Shown here: positions 5,136-13,514 of the stretch, one piece after another
How the letters are laid out: every line of letters begins with the position of its first letter
How positions within the stretch are numbered: the stretch's first letter is position 1
Assembly: GCF_034111725.1 (NCBI RefSeq)
Contig: NZ_JAWUWR010000048.1
Coordinates: forward strand, 1-15,428
Length of the DNA stretch: 15,428 nt
DNA from: Thalassolituus sp034111725
GTDB taxonomy: Bacteria; Pseudomonadota; Gammaproteobacteria; Pseudomonadales; Oceanobacteraceae
Direction: 5' to 3'
Notes under the pieces: model-generated
Told to the model about the DNA's origin: nothing
What the model saw: only the letters and a program-made list of their open reading frames with translations
Database searches by the model: none
Program-made: the position numbers and the translations under genes

Positions 5136-7868
5136 ATGACATCCATCAGCAAATTTGACCCTTCAAGCTCTATTAAGACTCTGCCAGGCACGTCTCATCG
5201 TTTTCACAGCCTGCCAGAAACCGCCAAACAGTTAGGCATCAATCTGGATGAACTGCCCTTTTCTCTGCGCCCAATCCTTGAAGGTATCGCCCGTAATGTC
5301 GGCAAAAACGGCATTACCGTTGAGCAGCTTCAAGCACTGGGTAACTGGCCAGCGCATCAGGGACAAGAGCCGGTAGAAATTCCGTTCACTGCTGGTCGTG
5401 TGATCATGCACGATCTGAGTGGTACGCCTGCCATCGTCGATTTCGCAGCGATGCGCTCAGCGGTACAGCGTATGGGATTGGACCCTGCGATCATTGAACC
5501 TCTGGTGCGGGCTGATCTGGTGATCGACCATACGGTCACCATGGATAACACCGGCAGCCCTGCTTCGCTGCGCATTAATGGCGAGTTGGAAGCCGAGCGT
5601 AACAAAGAGCGTTATGGCTTCCTTAAATGGGGTGCGCAGGCGTTTAACACTATTCGAATTATTCCGCCGCAAACAGGCATCGTGCATCAGGTGAACCTGG
5701 AGTATCTGGCTCAGGGGTACTTAGAACAGGGAGATGGGAAACAAGACAAGCTAATGATCCCGGATACTCTGATCGGTATGGACAGTCACACGCCTATGGC
5801 CAATGCGCTGGGTATTGTTGGCTGGGGTGTCGGCGGTATTGAGGCCGGTGCATCTATGCTGGGCCAGCCAATGCAGATGCTGGCACCTGAAGTGATTGGT
5901 GTTGAGCTAACGGGCGCACTGAAAGAAGGCGTGACCGCAACTGACTTGGTATTAACCATCACCGAAATGCTGCGTAAGTACCCGCGCGGTGTTGTCGGTA
6001 AATTCGTTGAATACGTGGGTGAAGGCAGCGCTAACCTATCTCTGCCAGATCGTGCGACCATCGCCAATATGTCACCGGAATACGGCGCGACCATGGGCTT
6101 CTTCCCGTTTGATGAAATCGCCGCCGACTATATGAAAGCGACCGGCCGCGACGGCGACCTGCCACTGGCCTACTATCAGGCGCAGAACATGGCGTGGAAA
6201 TCTGGCCAAAAACTGCCGCGCTACACTGACCTGCTGCATCTGGATCTGTCTACCGTCGAACCGTCTGTCGCCGGACCGAAAAAACCACAGGACAGACTGC
6301 CGCTGGGCGATATCGGCAAGGTATTCCAACAAGCTGCTACTGCAGGCTCTCGCACACCAGAAGAAGTCACAGTAACGCCGACTAAGGCGGACGAAGCCGG
6401 TATCTTCCAGTCGCTGCCAGAGCGCACGCTGAAAGACGGTGCCATTGTGATTGCCGCGATTACCGCCTGCACCAACACCTCCAACCCGGGTCTGTTGATT
6501 GCCGCTGGCCTGCTGGCGAAGAAAGCCAACGAACTGGGCATGAAAGTGCCGGACGGCGTAAAAACCTCTTTTGCTCCAGGCTCACCGGTAGCGACTGACT
6601 TCCTCACCAAAGCCGGACTGCAGGAGCATCTTGATGCCCTCGGTTTTAACACCGCAGGTTACGGCTGTACGACCTGTGTCGGTAACTCCGGCCCACTGGC
6701 GCCGAGCATTGAAGCCGCGTTGCGTGACCACGACATTATTGTGTCTTCCGTGTTGTCGGGTAACCGTAACTTCGAAGGCCGTGTACACCCGGATGTTGAT
6801 ACCAACTTCCTGATGTCACCGCCGTTAGTTGTTGCGATGGCGATGGCCGGTAACGTGAATATCGACGTGACCAAAGAGCCGCTGGGCAAAGACGCTCAGG
6901 GCAATGATGTGTTCCTGAAGGACATCTGGCCGAGCAACGCGGAAATTACGCAAACCATGCACGAGTGCATGGACCCGAAAGCCTTCCGTGAAACCTACGA
7001 AAACTCACTCGATGGCCCGGAGACCTGGCAGAAGCTGGAGTCACCGACTGGCCCTGTGTATCAGTGGGACGAGAAGTCCAGCTACATTCAGGAAATCTCC
7101 TTCTTTGACGGCTTCGCTCTAGAAACACCAGCCGATTCACTGAACAACATCAGCGGCGCACGTATGCTGGTGATGTGTGATGACAACACCACCACTGACC
7201 ACATCTCGCCTGTGAGCCGCATCCGCCCGGATTCAGCACCGGGAGAGTACCTGTTGTCGATCGGCGTGGATGCCAATGACCTGACCTCCCTCGGCGCACG
7301 TCGCGGTAACCACCATGTCATGCTGCGCAGTATCTTCGGTAATGTGAAAGCAAGAAACCTGATGCTGCCGGGCACCACAGGTGCGGTGACGAATTACTAC
7401 GATGCCAATGGCGAAGCGAACAAGATGTCGATTTACGACGCCGCGTCCCGCTACCAGCAGGAAGGCACGCCGTCTGTGGTCTTCGGCGGTAAGTTGTACG
7501 GTACTGGCTCATCACGGGACTGGGCGGCTAAAGGCCCGGCGCTGTTGGGTGTAAAAGCCATTATTGCCGAGAGCTTTGAGCGTATTCATAAGTCCAACTT
7601 AGTCGGCATGGGCGTATTGCCTCTGCAACTGCCCGAAGGCGTGACTCTGGGTTCTCTGAACTTAGATGGCTCCGAAACCTTTGACCTAGCGGGCATTGAT
7701 ACCCTGACGCCACGAGGTTCTGTGACACTGACGATCAAGCGCACTGACGGCTCGACCGAACAACATGAGCTGGTGTCGCGCGTGGATACCTCATCGGAAC
7801 TTGAGCAGATTCGCCACAAGGGCATTCTGCCGATGGTATTGCGAGATATTATCGCTGCCAACAGCTAA
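5136..7868 (+). CDS. acnA: Aconitate hydratase A
   Basis: Cytoplasmic aconitase of the IRP/AcnA class, interconverting citrate and isocitrate via cis-aconitate. It is 910 residues, slightly longer than E. coli AcnA (891). The start is supported by AGGAA (5125-5129) six bases upstream. The four domains are in the usual AcnA order: MDSHTP (215-220), the cluster cysteine C445 in ITACTNTSNP, the pair C511 and C514 in YGCTTCVGNSGP, SGNRNFEGRVHP (541-552) and, in the C-terminal swivel domain, GARRGNH (720-726) and GSSRDWAAKG (791-800), the substrate-binding arginine loop. One deviation: the usual GDSVTTDHISPAG stretch reads CDDNTTTDHISPVS (681-694). In E. coli, AcnA is the stress and stationary-phase isozyme and AcnB the main one; whether this holds here is unknown. 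It has its own terminator and is separated from acnB by the cassette insert. AcnD was considered, but the central motifs fit AcnA better. Confidence 0.95.
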   Translation: MTSISKFDPSSSIKTLPGTSHRFHSLPETAKQLGINLDELPFSLRPILEGIARNVGKNGITVEQLQALGNWPAHQGQEPVEIPFTAGRVIMHDLSGTPAIVDFAAMRSAVQRMGLDPAIIEPLVRADLVIDHTVTMDNTGSPASLRINGELEAERNKERYGFLKWGAQAFNTIRIIPPQTGIVHQVNLEYLAQGYLEQGDGKQDKLMIPDTLIGMDSHTPMANALGIVGWGVGGIEAGASMLGQPMQMLAPEVIGVELTGALKEGVTATDLVLTITEMLRKYPRGVVGKFVEYVGEGSANLSLPDRATIANMSPEYGATMGFFPFDEIAADYMKATGRDGDLPLAYYQAQNMAWKSGQKLPRYTDLLHLDLSTVEPSVAGPKKPQDRLPLGDIGKVFQQAATAGSRTPEEVTVTPTKADEAGIFQSLPERTLKDGAIVIAAITACTNTSNPGLLIAAGLLAKKANELGMKVPDGVKTSFAPGSPVATDFLTKAGLQEHLDALGFNTAGYGCTTCVGNSGPLAPSIEAALRDHDIIVSSVLSGNRNFEGRVHPDVDTNFLMSPPLVVAMAMAGNVNIDVTKEPLGKDAQGNDVFLKDIWPSNAEITQTMHECMDPKAFRETYENSLDGPETWQKLESPTGPVYQWDEKSSYIQEISFFDGFALETPADSLNNISGARMLVMCDDNTTTDHISPVSRIRPDSAPGEYLLSIGVDANDLTSLGARRGNHHVMLRSIFGNVKARNLMLPGTTGAVTNYYDANGEANKMSIYDAASRYQQEGTPSVVFGGKLYGTGSSRDWAAKGPALLGVKAIIAESFERIHKSNLVGMGVLPLQLPEGVTLGSLNLDGSETFDLAGIDTLTPRGSVTLTIKRTDGSTEQHELVSRVDTSSELEQIRHKGILPMVLRDIIAANS

Positions 7869-7929
7869 ACAGGTACTGCTCGCCTAATCAGACTGCCCTC
7901 TTTTATCTCAGCTAGCCTGAAATAAAAGT

Positions 7930-7964
7930 AAAAAGCCCGCTAGGAAACTAGCGGGCTTTTTTTT
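7930..7964 (+). terminator. Strong Rho-independent terminator of acnA
   Basis: A perfect 14-bp stem, five A-T pairs followed by GCCCGCTAG (7935-7943) with CTAGCGGGC (7948-7956), is closed by a GAAA tetraloop and followed by a T run through 7964. It begins 62 bases after the acnA stop. Confidence 0.95.
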
Positions 7965-8048
7965 ATTGTGGTTAGAAAGTTGCAACTCTTCTTCAAGCCG
8001 TTTAGGTTTCATGTAACTCATTAAAAACAATAAGAATGTGGAACACGT

Positions 8049-8885
8049 ATGAAAACCAAATTTACGCATCTGCCCATGCCATTACTGTTAGCAATCATTC
8101 TAAGTTCAATTCAATTAAAAGCTCTAGCTCAGACTTGCCAACATGAAATGCCCGCTACCGAAGCTTACAAAGAGGCCGTATTCTTCTACCCCTGTGAATT
8201 AACCGCGCCAATACCCGCAACTACCCTTACGGCCGGCTACAACAATACCTACCGCAATTTGCAGTGGATGGCAGAGGCAATGGCCGATGCAGGATACGTC
8301 GTACTCGCAATGTCGCCGATTGACATTTACGGCGACGTACCACAATGGACAGCCGCTCATATTGGCGGACAAAAAACACTCGTTGCAGAGAACACCAGAA
8401 TCGACAGCCCATTAAAAGGCAAAATAGATATCGAACGCCGCGGCATCGCGGGCTTCTCCATGGGCGGTGGCGGCACGTTACTAGCCGGTAGTGAACTGCA
8501 AAAAGACGTGAAAGCATTAGCGGCCTTCGCACCATTTTTGAAGGCTGAAGATCGCTTAAAAGTAAACGTTGCAGTACCCACCATGATTCTTGCCGGAGAT
8601 CGTGACTTACTCGTAACCAACGAGTCTATTGAGGAGATCTACGGCCGAGTGACCAGCGCTGGAGTTGATAATGCGCTGGCCGTTTATCGCAATGGCCGTC
8701 ATCAGCAATGGTATCGTGCAGAAATCACCACCAATCACGAAAGCTATAAAGCCATGGCGATTGCTTGGTTTGATCTGTATTTAAAAGATGACAAGTCAGC
8801 GGCCAAACATTTCGAAAACACACGAAAAGACGTTGGCCCGAATGACGAATTATTGAGTCGCTACGAGTTGAATATTCAGCAGTAA
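8049..8885 (+). CDS. Exported alpha/beta hydrolase of the polyester-hydrolase (PETase-like) / dienelactone-hydrolase superfamily
   Basis: A 278-residue serine hydrolase. Residues 1-27 form a Sec signal peptide with a hydrophobic core (PLLLAIILSSIQL) and an ALA-Q cleavage site, so the product is periplasmic or secreted. The nucleophile S137 lies in GFSMGGGG (135-142), nearly identical to GWSMGGGG of bacterial PET hydrolases. The likely acid is D186 in LAGDRDLL and the base H218 in NGRHQQWY, both placed as in that family. C30 and C49 (in FYPCEL) could form a disulfide and are conserved in the lipoprotein paralogue at 12562-13443. PATTLTAGYNNT (56-67) sits where the oxyanion-hole loop is expected. 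The substrate is unknown: an ester or polyester is likely, but this family also includes chlorophyllase-like and platelet-activating-factor-hydrolase-like enzymes. It appears to be a single-gene unit with a weak ribosome site (TGGA) before the ATG. Confidence 0.87.
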   Translation: MKTKFTHLPMPLLLAIILSSIQLKALAQTCQHEMPATEAYKEAVFFYPCELTAPIPATTLTAGYNNTYRNLQWMAEAMADAGYVVLAMSPIDIYGDVPQWTAAHIGGQKTLVAENTRIDSPLKGKIDIERRGIAGFSMGGGGTLLAGSELQKDVKALAAFAPFLKAEDRLKVNVAVPTMILAGDRDLLVTNESIEEIYGRVTSAGVDNALAVYRNGRHQQWYRAEITTNHESYKAMAIAWFDLYLKDDKSAAKHFENTRKDVGPNDELLSRYELNIQQ

Positions 8886-8907
8886 CGAGTGTGTCAGGAA
8901 GAAATCA

Positions 8908-8932
8908 AAGTGCTGTCAGAATGGCAGCACTT
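8908..8932. terminator. Hairpin between convergent genes, probable bidirectional terminator
   Basis: The arms AAGTGCTGTC (8908-8917) and GGCAGCACTT (8923-8932) pair over ten bases with one G-T, around a 5-base loop. It lies between the + strand hydrolase stop (8885) and the minus-strand dehydrogenase stop (8957). T-rich DNA follows in both directions but no perfect T run, so strength is uncertain. Confidence 0.6.
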
Positions 8933-8956
8933 CACGCTTTTCTGTTTGCGCTTTAC

Positions 8957-9814
8957 TCAGCGTTTATATTGCGGATGTGTAAACGAAGATCCTGCGGTTT
9001 CAGGAGTTGAAGCACGCTCCACTTTGCTAAATAGCCAATGCGAAAATACGGGGGAAATACGATTCATAACGTACATCACCCAAGCTTCCGGAGTAACCGG
9101 TAATATACCTTTATTCTTTTTCACGGCTTTGACAATCGCGGCAGCTACTTTATCGGGGCCATAACCGCGTTTGGCATAAATCTTATCGATTTTATTACGA
9201 ATGCCTGCTTCATCTGCCGACCCCGCCATACGGGTTTCATTAATAATATTGGTATGTACAACCCCTGGGCATACGGTAGTAACGCCAATACCGAATGGAC
9301 GCATATCTTCACGCAACGCCTCAGTAAAACCAAATACCGCAAATTTGGATGTGTTGTATCCCAGCATACCCGCAGACGCATAGTAACCGGCAGCCGATGC
9401 GACATTAACGATATGCCCACCCTGCTTGCGCTCAATCATTTGTGGTGCAAACTGCTTACAACCGTGCATGACACCCCAAAGATTGATGTTCATCACCCAC
9501 TCTAGGTCTTCTTCCGATACATCCAGTAAACCACCGGCTAAGCCAACGCCGGCATTATTCACCAATACATCGACCACGCCGACTTCTGCAGATACGCGCT
9601 CAGCAAACGCTTTCATCGCATCCTTACTTGCAACATCAACAACGTCAGTAAGAACCACCGCGCTACCAATAAGATCAGCAGTTTCGGCCACGGCTTCGGG
9701 TTTGATATCACATAGCACGAGCTTAGCCCCTTCCTTTGCAAAGGCTTTGGCGGTTTCACGACCAATACCACTGCCTGCGCCGGTTACGAGAACAATTTTG
9801 CCAATGAGATTCAT
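8957..9814 (-). CDS. Short-chain dehydrogenase/reductase (classical SDR), NAD(P)-dependent
   Basis: A 285-residue cytoplasmic oxidoreductase with a Rossmann fold. The cofactor loop TGAGSGIG is at 11-18, an acidic residue (D36, in LVLCDIK) at the end of strand 2 favours NAD(H) over NADP(H), NNAG is at 86-89, and the catalytic tetrad is N111, S140, Y153 and K157 (YNTSK). The PG motif after strand 6 is present (CPGVV, 182-186). The C-terminal part from about 235 (GILPVTPEAWVMYVMNRISPVF) is hydrophobic and of a type found in SDRs acting on long-chain alcohols, aldehydes or acyl substrates, so a lipophilic substrate is likely but not proven. The start is supported by AAGG (complement of 9822-9825) seven bases upstream. 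It is transcribed convergently with the hydrolase at 8049-8885 and divergently from the small gene at 9966. Confidence 0.93.
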   Translation of the reverse strand: MNLIGKIVLVTGAGSGIGRETAKAFAKEGAKLVLCDIKPEAVAETADLIGSAVVLTDVVDVASKDAMKAFAERVSAEVGVVDVLVNNAGVGLAGGLLDVSEEDLEWVMNINLWGVMHGCKQFAPQMIERKQGGHIVNVASAAGYYASAGMLGYNTSKFAVFGFTEALREDMRPFGIGVTTVCPGVVHTNIINETRMAGSADEAGIRNKIDKIYAKRGYGPDKVAAAIVKAVKKNKGILPVTPEAWVMYVMNRISPVFSHWLFSKVERASTPETAGSSFTHPQYKR

Positions 9815-9965
9815 AAAAATACCTTAAAGCTAATTTTTTGTTATTCACTGAGCAGCATTTAAGCAGGTTTGCAGGTTGGGCCAAGGTTCATAACCGCCAG
9901 TGTCGGTGGGTGGCCGGATCTGTAACTGATATGATGTCGCCTTATTCAAATTCAGTGCGCGCATC

Positions 9966-10373
9966 ATGCTTCATTATCAACTTATTATTCGACTTCAGCA
10001 TACAGATCGCCGTGGTAACCCGTTAAATTGCCCAACCGACATCCAAAATATCGAATGGAATAATGACAATTTTTCAATTTCAGCATCTATTGAACGCATC
10101 AGCACGAATAACGATATTGCAGTGCAAGAAACCACGGGATTAGGCTGGAATATAGGAGACTTGCTGTTCTATAAAGACAAAGCTGGAATGATTTGCTGGC
10201 GAGAGCAAGATGAGAAAGGCGACGTTCAATTCATTCAACACAATGTTATGGAAACGCCGTTCCAGCATACCTGTAACACGCGTTTTCGCAGCGAAACCGA
10301 AGAACACATACTTTGGTGCTATCAAACTCAACACATTGATTTGCACCTCACTGCAAATACCCTAGGCAAATAA
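9966..10373 (+). CDS. Hypothetical protein, 135 residues
   Basis: I do not recognise it. It is a polar, probably cytoplasmic protein without a signal peptide or membrane segment, with several cysteines (C22, C77, C103, C117) and a Trp/Asn-rich middle (IEWNNDNFSI, GLGWNIGDLLFY). No good ribosome site precedes the ATG, so the start could be elsewhere and the gene is less certain than its neighbours. Support comes from its length in an otherwise empty divergent gap and a plausible sheet-rich composition. It ends 69 bases before the LplT-PlsC gene and could be transcribed with it. A 68-codon frame on the other strand overlaps it but looks like a shadow. Confidence 0.5.
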   Translation: MLHYQLIIRLQHTDRRGNPLNCPTDIQNIEWNNDNFSISASIERISTNNDIAVQETTGLGWNIGDLLFYKDKAGMICWREQDEKGDVQFIQHNVMETPFQHTCNTRFRSETEEHILWCYQTQHIDLHLTANTLGK

Positions 10374-10442
10374 GCCTACTGACACGAAGCAACGTAAGAT
10401 AGATAATCTGGTTAGCTAATAGCAATTTCAAAAGGAACGCAC

Positions 10443-12362
10443 ATGGAAGGCCAAAACAAACAGCCACTCGATAACCTTGCCCCACGCGAACATTCGCAAT
10501 TCGCTCTATTGGGCTCTCGTCGTTTTGCCCCCTTCTTCTGGACCCAGTTTTTAGGCGCATTTAACGACAACGTGTTTAAAAATTCGTTGATGGCCATGGT
10601 GACCTTCGGTTTATTAAGCTCTGGGCTCGATCTTAACTTAATGAACAATCTTGGTGCCCTCCTCTTTATTTTGCCCTTCTTTTTGTTCTCTGCGCTGGCA
10701 GGACAATTGGCTGACAAGTATGAGAAGTCTCATTTAATTCGTTACGTTAAGTTGCTTGAAATCGTCATTATGATACTTGGCAGTGCTTGTTTCTTAATGG
10801 GTTATACATGGGGCTTAATGCTGTTGCTATTTTTAATGGGCACACAGTCGGCCTTCTTTGGCCCAGCGAAATACAGCATCATTCCTCAGCACTTGCGTTC
10901 CGATGAATTAGTGGGCGGCAATGCCTTGGTAGAAATGGGCACTTTCCTTGCGATTCTTCTCGGCACGATTACCGCGGGCCTGTTCGCTATCAGCGATCAA
11001 GGCCCAGAGATTATTGGCGCTATTATTATCGCTATCGCCGTACTGGGGTATATCACGAGCCGTAAAATACCTAGTGCGCCGTCGTTAGGTAGTGATATTA
11101 AAATCAACTTCAATCCTTTTACCGAAACGTGGCGGACGGTTGCTTTTAGTCGCACGAATAAACCAGTCTTTTTAGCCATTATGGCAATCTCTTGGTTTTG
11201 GTTTTTAGGTGCTGCCTACCTAACGCAACTCTATGGGTTTACGCGTTTGAACCTTGGCGGTGATCAGAGCGTAGTAACCGTTCTTCTCGCCACCTTCTCT
11301 ATCGGTATCGCTTTAGGCTCTCTGCTGTGTGAGCGTTTATCTGGCCATAAAGTAGAACTCGGGCTAGTGCCATTTGGCTCTATTGGCTTAACTATTTTCG
11401 GCTTGGATTTATATTTCCATCCGCTTCTCGCGGCAGGAACCGAGCTAATTAACGCTCAGACATTTATTAGCCAAGCTGGTGCTTGGCGCGTCATCGCTGA
11501 CTTTGCCTTGATCGGTATTTTTGGCGGCTTTTACATAGTGCCGTTATACGCCATGGTGCAAGAACGTTCGGAAGAAGCACATCGCTCGCGAACAATCGCC
11601 GCCATCAACATTATGAACGCTCTATTTATGGTGCTTTCAGCAGCAACCGCCTTTGTACTGCTAGGTGTATTTGATTGGACCATTCCCGAGTTCTTCGCCT
11701 TGCTAGCCTTGCTCAACGCCGCCGTTGTTATGTATATCTATACCGTCATTCCAGAGTTCGCAATGCGCTTTATAATCTGGATGATCACACACACTATTTA
11801 CCGTGTTACCCATACCGACTTGCATAAAATTCCGCAAGAAGGCCCCTGTGTACTCGTGTGTAATCATGTCTCGTTTATGGATGCCTTAATTATCGGCGGG
11901 GCTTGTCGACGCCCTGTTCGCTTTGTAATGTTTAAGCCTATTTTTAATATTCCCGTTCTCAACTTTATTTTCCGTACCGGCAAAGCCATTCCAATCGACT
12001 CAAAAAAAGCCGATCCAGAAGCCTATGAAATGGCCTTTCAGCGAATATCAGAAGAGTTACGCGATGGCCAAGTCGTGTGTATATTTCCAGAAGGAAAGCT
12101 GACTACCACTGGAGAAATGGACACTTTCCGTAATGGTGTAAGCAAAATTTTGGAAAGTGATGCCGTACCCGTTATACCGATGGCATTGCGTGGTTTATGG
12201 GGCAGCTTTTTCAGCCATAAAGGTAGTCCTGCCCTCACCCGCATGCCGCGTCGCTTTTGGTCACGCGTAGAGCTGATTGCTGGCGACCAAGTTCAGCCTT
12301 CAAATGCGTCACCAGAATATTTGCAAGAACGTGTTCAAACCTTACGAGGTAACTGCAAATAG
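10443..12362 (+). CDS. LplT-like MFS transporter fused to a PlsC-type lysophospholipid/1-acylglycerol-3-phosphate acyltransferase
   Basis: A 639-residue inner-membrane protein with two parts. Residues about 25-440 form a 12-helix major-facilitator domain with the LplT-type opening FFWTQFLGAFNDNVFKN (31-47) and the loop AGQLADKYEKS (86-96); LplT flips lysophospholipids to the cytoplasmic face. Residues about 450-639 are a PlsC/LPLAT acyltransferase with the catalytic H475-x4-D480 (NHVSFMD), FKPIFNIP (497-504) and the substrate motif FPEGKLTTTG (548-557). In E. coli the same jobs are done by separate lplT and aas genes, and many bacteria have a three-part fusion ending in an acyl-ACP/CoA synthetase. 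That synthetase is absent here: a stop and a large hairpin follow. The likely job is import and re-acylation of lysophospholipids, or acyl transfer in phospholipid remodelling. The start is backed by AAAGGA (10431-10436) at a 6-base distance. Confidence 0.93.
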   Translation: MEGQNKQPLDNLAPREHSQFALLGSRRFAPFFWTQFLGAFNDNVFKNSLMAMVTFGLLSSGLDLNLMNNLGALLFILPFFLFSALAGQLADKYEKSHLIRYVKLLEIVIMILGSACFLMGYTWGLMLLLFLMGTQSAFFGPAKYSIIPQHLRSDELVGGNALVEMGTFLAILLGTITAGLFAISDQGPEIIGAIIIAIAVLGYITSRKIPSAPSLGSDIKINFNPFTETWRTVAFSRTNKPVFLAIMAISWFWFLGAAYLTQLYGFTRLNLGGDQSVVTVLLATFSIGIALGSLLCERLSGHKVELGLVPFGSIGLTIFGLDLYFHPLLAAGTELINAQTFISQAGAWRVIADFALIGIFGGFYIVPLYAMVQERSEEAHRSRTIAAINIMNALFMVLSAATAFVLLGVFDWTIPEFFALLALLNAAVVMYIYTVIPEFAMRFIIWMITHTIYRVTHTDLHKIPQEGPCVLVCNHVSFMDALIIGGACRRPVRFVMFKPIFNIPVLNFIFRTGKAIPIDSKKADPEAYEMAFQRISEELRDGQVVCIFPEGKLTTTGEMDTFRNGVSKILESDAVPVIPMALRGLWGSFFSHKGSPALTRMPRRFWSRVELIAGDQVQPSNASPEYLQERVQTLRGNCK

Positions 12363-12364
12363 CT

Positions 12365-12414
12365 CATTAGGGTATCGAATCAAACTGGCCATTGCTCCGG
12401 TTTGATACCTAATG
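12365..12414 (+). terminator. Long imperfect hairpin after the LplT-PlsC gene, possible terminator
   Basis: CATTAGG (12365-12371) with TATC (12373-12376) pairs with GATACCTAATG (12404-12414), allowing a single-base bulge. After a 5-base bulge, AAACTGG (12382-12388) pairs with CCGGTTT (12397-12403) with one mismatch. There is no T tract, so it may act as an mRNA-stabilising 3' hairpin rather than a classic intrinsic terminator. Confidence 0.5.
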
Positions 12415-12470
12415 ATCACCGAGACTCTGCGATTAATCGTCATGTATGGCCAATTATGTACCCCTATGGG

Positions 12471-12508
12471 ACTACTTTAGAAAAAGTAGTAAAAAGCGAA
12501 TGACGTCA
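12471..12508. promoter_or_regulatory. Hairpin and palindrome in the leader region of the lipoprotein hydrolase gene
   Basis: ACTACTTT (12471-12478) and AAAGTAGT (12483-12490) form an 8-bp stem with a 4-base loop, followed by a short A run (12491-12495). The octamer TGACGTCA (12501-12508) is a perfect palindrome 54 bases before the gene start. Either could be a control site for the gene at 12562; no confident promoter was seen in 12421-12561. Confidence 0.35.
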
Positions 12509-12561
12509 CACTTTAGATCCGTATTCTGAACCTACTAATTATAAAAATAGCAGGGTCAGGT

Positions 12562-13443
12562 ATGAAATATTTAACCGCTTTCCGCATTGCACCGATTGCA
12601 TGTGCAGTGCTTCTTCAAGGTTGTTTTGGTTGCAGTACTCCAACTGAACCAACAGATCCAACGGCGCAAGATCTTACTAATCCCGGTAGCTACGAAGTAT
12701 GCTCATACGAAGATGGTATCGACTCTGATACCTACGCTTCTGCGCGTATTACTTACCCTTGCGATCTAAATGATGGCCCGTATCCTGCGACTACGTTAAC
12801 GGGCGGTTTCACTAATACCAAAGAGCAAATGGTATGGTTGTCTGAGCATCTTACAACCCATGGGGTCGTCGTCATTACCATGACACCAACAAATAAGTAT
12901 GGCGCTCCCCCAGTATGGGCAACTGCTCAACACGGTGGCTTTGCTATGTTAGAAGCGGAAAACAGCCGTACCAGCAGCCCGATCAACGGCAAGATTGACC
13001 TCGACAACCGCAACCTAATGGGTTTTTCGATGGGCGGAGGCGGGGTATTACTAGCAGCTGGCGAAAAAGGAACTGGGTACAAAAGCGCGATTGCACTGGC
13101 CCCGTGGTTAGGTTCGAACAATCCGAATTACAGTAATATTCAAGAGCCTATGCTAATACTAGGTAGCGAAAACGATACTCTCGCTTTATACAGCGATACT
13201 TATTACGCTTCATTGCCAACCAATATTGATCGTGGTTTGGCAATTTATACTGGTGCTAGCCACTTTGACTGGTACGGCAGCAGCAACCCAGAGCAAAAAG
13301 CTAAGTTCCGCACTCTAGTAACTGCGTTCTTAGAAGTGCAGCTAAAAGATAACCAAGCCGCAGAAAGCTACTTTAATGGTGCAGAGCACGACTCTCACGT
13401 AACGGAGAGTTGGTTCTCTATGTTCGATTATCAAGTTCAGTAA
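12562..13443 (+). CDS. Lipoprotein alpha/beta hydrolase, PETase-like / dienelactone-hydrolase superfamily
   Basis: A 293-residue serine hydrolase, a distant paralogue of the exported enzyme at 8049-8885. The N-terminus is a lipoprotein signal with lipobox LLQGC, so C21 would be lipidated; F at +2 gives no inner-membrane retention signal, suggesting outer-membrane anchoring. A Thr/Pro-rich linker (STPTEPTDPTAQDLT) follows. The nucleophile is S156 in GFSMGGGG (154-161), the acid D205 in GSENDTLA and the base H234 in GASHFDWYG, the last two very close to the PETase pattern. PATTLTGGFTNT (75-86) and C47/C67 correspond to the same features in the paralogue. It probably acts on an ester or polyester at the cell surface or in the periplasm; the substrate is unknown. 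AGGG (12552-12555) lies six bases before the ATG. Single-gene unit with a strong terminator. Confidence 0.88.
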   Translation: MKYLTAFRIAPIACAVLLQGCFGCSTPTEPTDPTAQDLTNPGSYEVCSYEDGIDSDTYASARITYPCDLNDGPYPATTLTGGFTNTKEQMVWLSEHLTTHGVVVITMTPTNKYGAPPVWATAQHGGFAMLEAENSRTSSPINGKIDLDNRNLMGFSMGGGGVLLAAGEKGTGYKSAIALAPWLGSNNPNYSNIQEPMLILGSENDTLALYSDTYYASLPTNIDRGLAIYTGASHFDWYGSSNPEQKAKFRTLVTAFLEVQLKDNQAAESYFNGAEHDSHVTESWFSMFDYQVQ

Positions 13444-13468
13444 TTACTGAACGATTTTTAAACAATAG

Positions 13469-13494
13469 AAAACCCGCATTATGCGGGTTTTTTT
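13469..13494. terminator. Intrinsic terminator, probably bidirectional, between convergent genes
   Basis: AAAACCCGC (13469-13477) pairs with GCGGGTTTT (13483-13491) around the loop ATTAT, with seven T on the + strand (13488-13494). On the minus strand it lies just after the stop of the gene ending at 13515, with a T-rich stretch beyond it, so it can serve both. Confidence 0.9.
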
Positions 13495-13514
13495 ATTGAA
13501 TCATGACTCAGTCA

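Noticed and set aside
8889..9164. 91-codon + strand frame after the first hydrolase
   Set aside because: It overlaps the well-supported SDR gene on the other strand and its product looks like antisense of that gene.
9426..9827. 133-codon + strand frame
   Set aside because: It lies antisense to the SDR coding region, Ser/Thr/Pro-rich as expected of a shadow frame.
9838..10026. 62-codon + strand frame before the small hypothetical gene
   Set aside because: No ribosome site, overlaps the longer frame at 9966-10373, and shows no recognisable feature.
12365..12561. Missing synthetase domain of an Aas-type fusion lost by frameshift after 12362
   Set aside because: No remnant of an AMP-binding domain is seen in any frame after the stop; the next gene is an unrelated lipoprotein.
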